Assembly: GCA_030618925.1 (NCBI GenBank)
Contig: JAUXCK010000057.1
Location: forward strand, 1 to 10,576
DNA length: 10,576 bases
Direction: 5' to 3'
Source of the DNA: Desulfobacteraceae bacterium
Lineage (GTDB): Bacteria > Desulfobacterota > Desulfobacteria > Desulfobacterales > SURF-7
Below, one piece after another: positions 6,487 to 10,576 of this stretch. The position numbers and the translations under genes were made by a program. Below the pieces are notes generated by a model that was not told where the DNA came from, searched no databases, and was given only the letters and a program-made list of their open reading frames with translations. How positions within the stretch are numbered: position 1 is the first letter of the stretch; every line of letters begins with the position of its first letter.

Positions 6487-8265
6487 TTACACTCCTTTCT
6501 GGGGGCGCATGTCAGCCTTATTGATTCCTGCAACAGCAACCGGTTTTTTCATGGCATCGCGCCGGAAGGGTTCGCCCAGCTCCTGGTTGGTAAGAACCTC
6601 GATGAAAGTCGTCTTGTCTTCTTCCATCTGTGCTTTGATGGCAGCACTTAATTTTTCGGTCAGATCATCCATGGAAGTCGCCTGGACACCTTCGACACCA
6701 CATGCTTTTGCGACATCAGCGTAGGAAACATCTGGATTCAGCTCGGTTCCGACGAAGTTGTCATCAAACCAAAGGGTGGTATTGCGTTTTTCAGCACCCC
6801 ACTGGTAATTACGGAAGATGACCATGGTAATGGCAGGCCATTCACTGCGACCACAGGCCGTCATTTCATTCATTGAAATACCAAAGGCGCCATCACCGGC
6901 AAAACCGACTACCGGCACTTCGGGGTGTGCTATTTTTGCGCCGCAGATTGCAGGGAAACCATACCCACAGGGTCCAAACATACCTGGCGCCAGATATTTA
7001 CGGCCTTCTTCAAAGGTTGGATAGGCCGCACCAATGGCACAATTGTTTCCGATATCAGAGGAAATGATCGCATTTTCGGGCAGGGCTGCCTTGATGGAAC
7101 GCCATGCCATGCGGGCTGTAATTTTTTCAGGTTCACGGTTCCGGGCACGTTCATTCCAGGTAGTGCCTGGATCATCTTCTTCATGATCCATACCTGCCAG
7201 TTCCTGGTTCCAGTCCGATTTGATTTTTTCAATAGTTGCCTTGCGCTCTTTACGGTTCGTGTCACCTGCAGTGGCAGGGAGTTGGGCCAGAATAGCGTTG
7301 GCAACTTTCCTGGCATCACCGACAATGCCCACTGCAACAGGTTTGGTAAGGCCAATACGATCGGGATTGATGTCAACCTGAATGATGGCTGCATCAGTTG
7401 GCCAGTAGTCAATGCCGTATCCAGGCAGGGTAGAAAAGGGATTTAAGCGGGTACCCAGCGCCAGTACAACGTCAGCCCTGGCAATCAGTTCCATGCCGGC
7501 TTTTGAACCATTATAACCCAGGGTCCCGGCAAACAGGGGATGGCTGCCGGGAAAAGCGTCATTATGTTGGTATCCACAGCATACAGGGGCATCCAGTCGC
7601 TCGGCAAGTTCCATTGAGTCTTTGATAGCGCTGCCAATCACAACACCGCCGCCATTCAGAATGACAGGAAATTTGGCATTCGCCAGAAGCTCAGCTGCCC
7701 GGGTGATTGCCTTTTTGCCACCCGCCGGGCGTTCAAAATCAACAACGGCAGGCAGCTCAATTTCCACCACCTGGGTCCAGAAATCACGGGGTATATTAAT
7801 CTGAGCCGGAGCAGAAGCACGTTTTGCCTGCATGATTACCCGGTTGAGAACCTCGGCTACACGGGAGGGATGAAGGACTTCTTCCTGATAGGCAACCATG
7901 TCCTCAAACAGGGACATCTGGGGAACTTCCTGGAAACCCCCCTGGCCCATGGTCATGTTTGCCGCCTGGGGTGTTACCAGAAGCAATGGTGTGTGGTTCC
8001 AATAAGCGGTTTTTACCGGTGTCACAAAGTTGGTGATACCCGGGCCGTTCTGGGCGACCATCATGGACATCTTGCCGGAGGCACGGGTAAAACCGTCCGC
8101 CATCATACCGGCGTTGCATTCATGTCCACAATCCCAAAAAGAGATGCCGGCTTTTGGAAAAAGGTCAGAAATAGGCATCATTGCCGAACCAATAATACCA
8201 AACGCGTGTTCTATCCCATGCATCTGGAGAACTTTTATAAATGCCTCTTCAGTTGTCATTTTCAT
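6487..8265 (-). CDS. xsc: Sulfoacetaldehyde acetyltransferase (thiamine diphosphate-dependent)
   Basis: Cleaves the C-S bond of sulfoacetaldehyde with phosphate, giving acetyl phosphate and sulfite; this is the desulfonating step of the pathway. It has 592 residues, normal for Xsc, and the three-domain layout of the acetolactate-synthase-like ThDP enzymes. The N-terminal pyrimidine-binding domain includes the conserved glutamate E49 in CGHECNAGMMADGFTRASGK. A central domain covers about 190-340. The C-terminal pyrophosphate domain has GDGAFGISMNEMTACGR (from 457) and ends its Mg/ThDP motif near N486 (IFRNYQWGAEKRNT). The frame is open up to 8385, but the start is set at 8265 (MKMTTEEAF) because AAAGGAG lies 6 bases before it, while the extra 40 residues are not family-like and cross the promoter. 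An ATG at 8259 is a less well-placed alternative. Other ThDP decarboxylases are possible in principle, but the overall sequence and adjacent tpa make Xsc very likely. Confidence 0.96.
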   Translation of the reverse strand: MKMTTEEAFIKVLQMHGIEHAFGIIGSAMMPISDLFPKAGISFWDCGHECNAGMMADGFTRASGKMSMMVAQNGPGITNFVTPVKTAYWNHTPLLLVTPQAANMTMGQGGFQEVPQMSLFEDMVAYQEEVLHPSRVAEVLNRVIMQAKRASAPAQINIPRDFWTQVVEIELPAVVDFERPAGGKKAITRAAELLANAKFPVILNGGGVVIGSAIKDSMELAERLDAPVCCGYQHNDAFPGSHPLFAGTLGYNGSKAGMELIARADVVLALGTRLNPFSTLPGYGIDYWPTDAAIIQVDINPDRIGLTKPVAVGIVGDARKVANAILAQLPATAGDTNRKERKATIEKIKSDWNQELAGMDHEEDDPGTTWNERARNREPEKITARMAWRSIKAALPENAIISSDIGNNCAIGAAYPTFEEGRKYLAPGMFGPCGYGFPAICGAKIAHPEVPVVGFAGDGAFGISMNEMTACGRSEWPAITMVIFRNYQWGAEKRNTTLWFDDNFVGTELNPDVSYADVAKACGVEGVQATSMDDLTEKLSAAIKAQMEEDKTTFIEVLTNQELGEPFRRDAMKKPVAVAGINKADMRPQKGV

Positions 8266-8319
8266 TTTAATCTCCTTTATTAATTGTTTTAAATACTTAT
8301 AGTGTTTCTTTATGCTAAA

Positions 8320-8342
8320 ATCTAATATATCACACATTAGAT
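8320..8342. promoter_or_regulatory. Inverted-repeat operator candidate over the xsc promoter
   Basis: A perfect 7-bp inverted repeat, ATCTAAT (8320-8326), nine bases, ATTAGAT (8336-8342), covers the whole -10 element and most of the spacer of the predicted xsc promoter. Its half-site centres are 16 bases apart, a plausible distance for a dimeric regulator. Binding there would block RNA polymerase, so repression is the natural reading. The GntR/FCD protein in the same operon is the obvious candidate binder, although the repeat is not the usual TnGTnnnACnA-like GntR site. Confidence 0.55.
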
Positions 8343-8351
8343 ATCTGTCAA
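8324..8351 (-). promoter_or_regulatory. Sigma70-type promoter of the taurine operon
   Basis: On the minus strand a perfect -35 TTGACA (8346-8351) is separated by 16 bases from -10 TATATT (8324-8329). A TG one base upstream of the -10 (8331-8332) makes it an extended -10. This is the best promoter match in the window. Transcription would start near 8317, giving a leader of about 50 bases before xsc. Confidence 0.7.
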
Positions 8352-8415
8352 GGAAAAATTGCATCCTAAATGCAGATTTAATCAATTATCGTACCGAATG
8401 AACACATCCCGATTC

Positions 8416-8448
8416 CCATCCTTTACAATGGGATGGCTTTAATTTTTT
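8416..8448 (+). terminator. Weak hairpin followed by a T-run in the intergenic region
   Basis: CCATCC (8416-8421) and GGATGG (8431-8436) form a 6-bp stem with a 9-base loop, followed on the plus strand by CTTTAA and six Ts (8443-8448). It has the layout of an intrinsic terminator, but the stem is short and there is no plus-strand gene just upstream to terminate. It could stop stray transcription before pstS, act as an attenuator if pstS has an upstream promoter, or be chance. Confidence 0.25.
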
Positions 8449-8502
8449 ATTAACACAAAAAACACTTTATCCTAATCCGGTTCTAACAAACAGGCAGTAT
8501 AT

Positions 8503-8531
8503 TTCACATAAATAGTTTTGGATGTTATTTT
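8503..8531 (+). promoter_or_regulatory. Candidate promoter of the pst operon
   Basis: TTCACA (8503-8508) and TATTTT (8526-8531) are 17 bases apart on the plus strand, with TG at 8523-8524 forming an extended -10. The match is 5 of 6 and 4 of 6. Start of transcription would be near 8538, with a leader of about 58 bases. A weak -35/-10 pair would fit an activator-dependent pst promoter, but no Pho box is evident. Confidence 0.4.
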
Positions 8532-8595
8532 AATCAGGCCTAACCTGAGTCCCCGCATGGCAACGGGATTATGAAGTATGATTAAGGAGGGAAAA

Positions 8596-9417
8596 ATGAA
8601 AAAGAGCAAAATATTATTTTATGGGGTGATGGGTCTCGTCTTCTTTATGGGAGCAAATTATGTGTGGGCCGGGAAAATTACAATCAAGGGTTCAACAACC
8701 GTACTCCCCATTGCACAAAAACTGGCCGAAGCCTACATGAAAGAGTTCCCGGACACCCGCATATCCATTTCCGGCGGCGGGTCAGGCAATGGTATTAAGG
8801 CCATTATCGACGGTACCACGGACATTGCAGACAGTTCACGGTTTATTAAGGATAAGGAAGTAAAGCTGGCCGTGGAAAAGGGACGCTACCCTGTTCCTTT
8901 TAGTATTGCCTACGATTGTATTGTCCCTGTTGTGCATCCGTCCAATTCTGTTTCCGATCTCAGCCTGGCGCAGTTAAAGGCCATCTATAAAGGTGAGATT
9001 AAAAACTGGAATCAGGTTGGCGGACCGGACAGAAAAATTGTGGTCATATCCAGGGACACTTCCTCGGGAACGTATGAGGTCTGGGAAAAGAAGGTCATGA
9101 AAAAGGAAAGGGTCTTTCCGGGTGCCCTGCTTCAGGCATCGAACGGCACGGTCCTCCAGGCGGTTGCCAATAATAAAAACGCCATGGGTTATATCGGCCT
9201 TGGGTATATGAACAGCAGTGTGAAGGCACTCACTGTAGGCGGTGTGGTCGGATCTGAAAAAACCACTTTGGATGCCACTTTTCCCGTGAGCAGGCCACTT
9301 TACATGTTTACCAATAAGTGGCCCACAGGGGATGTGTCAAAGTTTATCAAGTATGCCCTTCATCCTGAAAAAGGACAACAACTTGTGAGGAATGCAGGAT
9401 TTATTCCCCTTTACTAG
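8596..9417 (+). CDS. pstS: Periplasmic phosphate-binding protein of the Pst ABC transporter
   Basis: This 273-residue protein captures phosphate outside the inner membrane and delivers it to PstCA. It has a classic signal peptide (MKKSK, hydrophobic core to about residue 20, cleavage after VWA at 25) and no lipobox cysteine, so it should be free in the periplasm. Phosphate-binding loops of the PstS family are visible: IKGSTTVLP (about 30-38), ISGGGSGNGI (about 63-72), the IADSSR segment and SRDTSSGTYEVW (the R-D-x-S-S-G-T phosphate loop). Length is short compared with the E. coli protein but usual for the PBP-like subgroup. The start is set at 8596 because AAGGAGGG lies 4-5 bases before it; an in-frame ATG at 8578 would put the ribosome-binding site inside the gene. 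It is divergent from xsc and 26 bases before pstC. Confidence 0.95.
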   Translation: MKKSKILFYGVMGLVFFMGANYVWAGKITIKGSTTVLPIAQKLAEAYMKEFPDTRISISGGGSGNGIKAIIDGTTDIADSSRFIKDKEVKLAVEKGRYPVPFSIAYDCIVPVVHPSNSVSDLSLAQLKAIYKGEIKNWNQVGGPDRKIVVISRDTSSGTYEVWEKKVMKKERVFPGALLQASNGTVLQAVANNKNAMGYIGLGYMNSSVKALTVGGVVGSEKTTLDATFPVSRPLYMFTNKWPTGDVSKFIKYALHPEKGQQLVRNAGFIPLY

Positions 9418-9443
9418 TTTGCCTCCCAAGTGTAACGATGTAA

Positions 9444-10391
9444 ATGTCGGATTTGAAGGGAACCGGCATATGGATGGACACTAACAAGGCAGGGGAAATG
9501 GCTATCCGTCAAAAATATAAAGAAAAATTTATGCGATATTTCTTTTTTCTTATTGCCACAGTATCGGTGGTGATTCTTTTGATGATTACGCTCTTTTTAT
9601 TTATGGAAGGGCTTCCCATATTCAACCAGGTGAGCGTTAACTCGTTTATTTTTGGAAAATACTGGTATCCCACGTCAGATCCGGCTGATTTTGGTATATT
9701 CCCTCTGATTATGGGATCTTTAACGATCACTTTATTATCTGCGCTCATGGCCATTCCCCTTGGGGTGATGACAGCCATCTACCTTGCCGAGATGGCTTCT
9801 TACAGGCTTCGGGAGATCGTAAAACCGGTTGTGGAGCTTCTGGCATCTCTTCCGTCTGTTGTCATCGGCTTTTTTGGCATGGTGATTGTGGCACCGTTTC
9901 TTCAGGACACGTTTGATATCGCGACCGGCCTCAATATTTTTAACGCATCCCTGATGCTGGCGTTTATGTCGGTTCCCACCATCTGCAGCCTCTCCGAAGA
10001 CGCTATTTACAGTGTGCCTGTCAGCCTCAAGGAGGCATCCCTGGCGCTGGGGGCAACACCCCTTGACACAATTGTCCGGGTAACCCTGCCCGCTTCCATA
10101 TCCGGCATCAGCACAGCCGTTATCCTGGGGATGTCAAGGGCCATCGGAGAGACCATGGTGGTTCTCATGGTGGCAGGGGGGGCCGCCATGATACCCACAT
10201 CTATTTTTGACCCTGCAAGGCCGCTCCCCGCCAGTATCGCGGCCGAAATGGCCGAAGCTCCCTACCGGGGAGACCATTATTATGCGCTTTTTGCCATCGG
10301 TGTTGTCTTGTTTGTTTTTACGTTTTTCTTTAACCTGGTCGCAGACCACATCTCAAATAAATACAGACAGGTAGGAGAGGCAACCCTGTGA
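9444..10391 (+). CDS. pstC: Phosphate ABC transporter permease PstC
   Basis: Inner-membrane subunit that, paired with PstA, forms the phosphate channel. With the start used here it has 315 residues and about six membrane segments (roughly 32-54, 87-113, 133-152, 168-180, 222-246 and 280-300). Between the fourth and fifth is the EAA loop that docks on the PstB ATPase, EASLALGATPLDTIVRVTLPAS (198-219). The conserved LASLPSVVIGFFG (133-145) and SRAIGETMVV (231-240) stretches are typical of PstC/PstA permeases. The start is uncertain. ATG 9444 has no clear ribosome-binding site, ATG 9474 has AAGGGA somewhat too far upstream, and ATG 9498 has AGGGG rather too close. The N-terminal region before residue 20 is not conserved, so a shorter protein is quite possible. 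The gene overlaps pstA by four bases. Confidence 0.93.
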   Translation: MSDLKGTGIWMDTNKAGEMAIRQKYKEKFMRYFFFLIATVSVVILLMITLFLFMEGLPIFNQVSVNSFIFGKYWYPTSDPADFGIFPLIMGSLTITLLSALMAIPLGVMTAIYLAEMASYRLREIVKPVVELLASLPSVVIGFFGMVIVAPFLQDTFDIATGLNIFNASLMLAFMSVPTICSLSEDAIYSVPVSLKEASLALGATPLDTIVRVTLPASISGISTAVILGMSRAIGETMVVLMVAGGAAMIPTSIFDPARPLPASIAAEMAEAPYRGDHYYALFAIGVVLFVFTFFFNLVADHISNKYRQVGEATL

Positions 10392-10576
10392 AATCGGTCG
10401 AAGCAAAAAAAGACAGGCCTGATGTTGATGGAAGCGAAATGTTTTCCATACGTCGGAAAAAAACATTCATTCAGTCTGCCTTTTTCTTGTTGTTTCGTTC
10501 AGCCGCTGCCATAAACGGGTTGGCCCTTGCCATCATCGTCTATTTCATGGTGGCAAATGGGTGGAAAGCCATCACC
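10388..10576 (+). CDS. pstA: Phosphate ABC transporter permease PstA, N-terminal part, cut by the window edge
   Basis: A GTG start at 10388 overlaps the pstC stop in a GTGA arrangement, with AGGAGAGG about 7 bases before it. The frame stays open for 63 codons to the end of the window. The visible part has a polar N-terminus (VKSVEAKKDRPDVDGSEMF) followed by RRKK and a hydrophobic segment (about residues 42-57, INGLALAIIVYFMVAN) that would be the first membrane span. No diagnostic PstA motif is reached; the assignment rests on position after pstS-pstC, translational coupling and the N-terminal topology. An in-frame ATG at 10439 is an alternative start but lacks an equally good ribosome-binding site. 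Confidence 0.8.
   Translation, partial: MKSVEAKKDRPDVDGSEMFSIRRKKTFIQSAFFLLFRSAAAINGLALAIIVYFMVANGWKAIT

Larger units (their letters stand above)
8266..8595. other. Divergent intergenic region between xsc and pstS
   Basis: These 330 bases contain no convincing gene. They are AT-rich and hold, from left to right, the xsc ribosome-binding site and leader, the xsc promoter with an overlapping dyad, a short hairpin with a T-run, a candidate pstS promoter and the pstS ribosome-binding site. A small inverted repeat (TCAGG 8534-8538, CCTGA 8544-8548) lies in the predicted pstS leader. No clear pair of Pho-box repeats (CTGTCAT-like units 11 bases apart) was found by eye; a lone CTGTCA at 8345-8350 is the reverse of the xsc -35. 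Confidence 0.7.

Noticed and set aside
6925..7446. 173-codon plus-strand open frame
   Set aside because: Lies fully antisense to xsc, has no recognisable domain, and is explained by the codon pattern of the real gene.
8345..8350. CTGTCA as half of a Pho box for pstS
   Set aside because: No second CTGTCAT-like unit lies 11 bases away on either side, it is over 150 bases from the likely pstS promoter, and it is the reverse of the xsc -35.
8266..8385. N-terminal extension of xsc to an ATG at 8385
   Set aside because: The extra 40 residues do not resemble the family, would cross the promoter and dyad, and a good ribosome-binding site stands directly before 8265.

Overview
The window looks like a stretch of chromosome from an anaerobic, Gram-negative bacterium, most likely a Desulfobacterota sulfate or sulfite reducer. 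This is inferred from three things: a fermentative taurine pathway ending in acetate kinase, a ferredoxin-like protein unusually rich in cysteine, and a periplasmic phosphate-binding protein with a cleavable signal peptide and no lipobox. Nothing in the window fixes the genus.

The main content is a minus-strand gene cluster read from about 8.27 kb down to 1.99 kb: xsc (sulfoacetaldehyde acetyltransferase), tpa (taurine:pyruvate aminotransferase), ald (alanine dehydrogenase), a GntR/FCD-family regulator and ackA (acetate kinase). The gaps are 3, 21, 35 and 58 bases, so this is very probably one operon. Together the enzymes form a pathway. Tpa moves the amino group of taurine to pyruvate, giving sulfoacetaldehyde and alanine. 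Ald regenerates pyruvate, releasing ammonia and NADH. Xsc splits sulfoacetaldehyde with phosphate into sulfite and acetyl phosphate. AckA converts acetyl phosphate plus ADP into acetate plus ATP. No phosphotransacetylase is needed, and none is present. The sulfite and NADH would presumably feed a sulfite reductase encoded elsewhere. A strong sigma70-type promoter lies in front of xsc, and a 23-bp inverted repeat covers its -10 element, which is the clearest regulatory signal in the window.

Downstream of ackA on the same strand, after 188 bases, is a 426-residue Fe-S protein with 21 cysteines between residues 176 and 340. It is followed by a small zinc-ribbon protein with its own promoter-like sequence, and by the first seven codons of another gene that leaves the window at base 1.

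On the plus strand, divergent from xsc across a 330-base intergenic region, is the start of a high-affinity phosphate uptake operon: pstS, pstC and a partial pstA that runs off the right end. The neighbourhood is suggestive because Xsc consumes phosphate, but a functional link is inference only.

No tRNA, rRNA, CRISPR array, insertion sequence or transposase is visible. No taurine transporter, phosphotransacetylase or sulfite reductase gene is present in the window.
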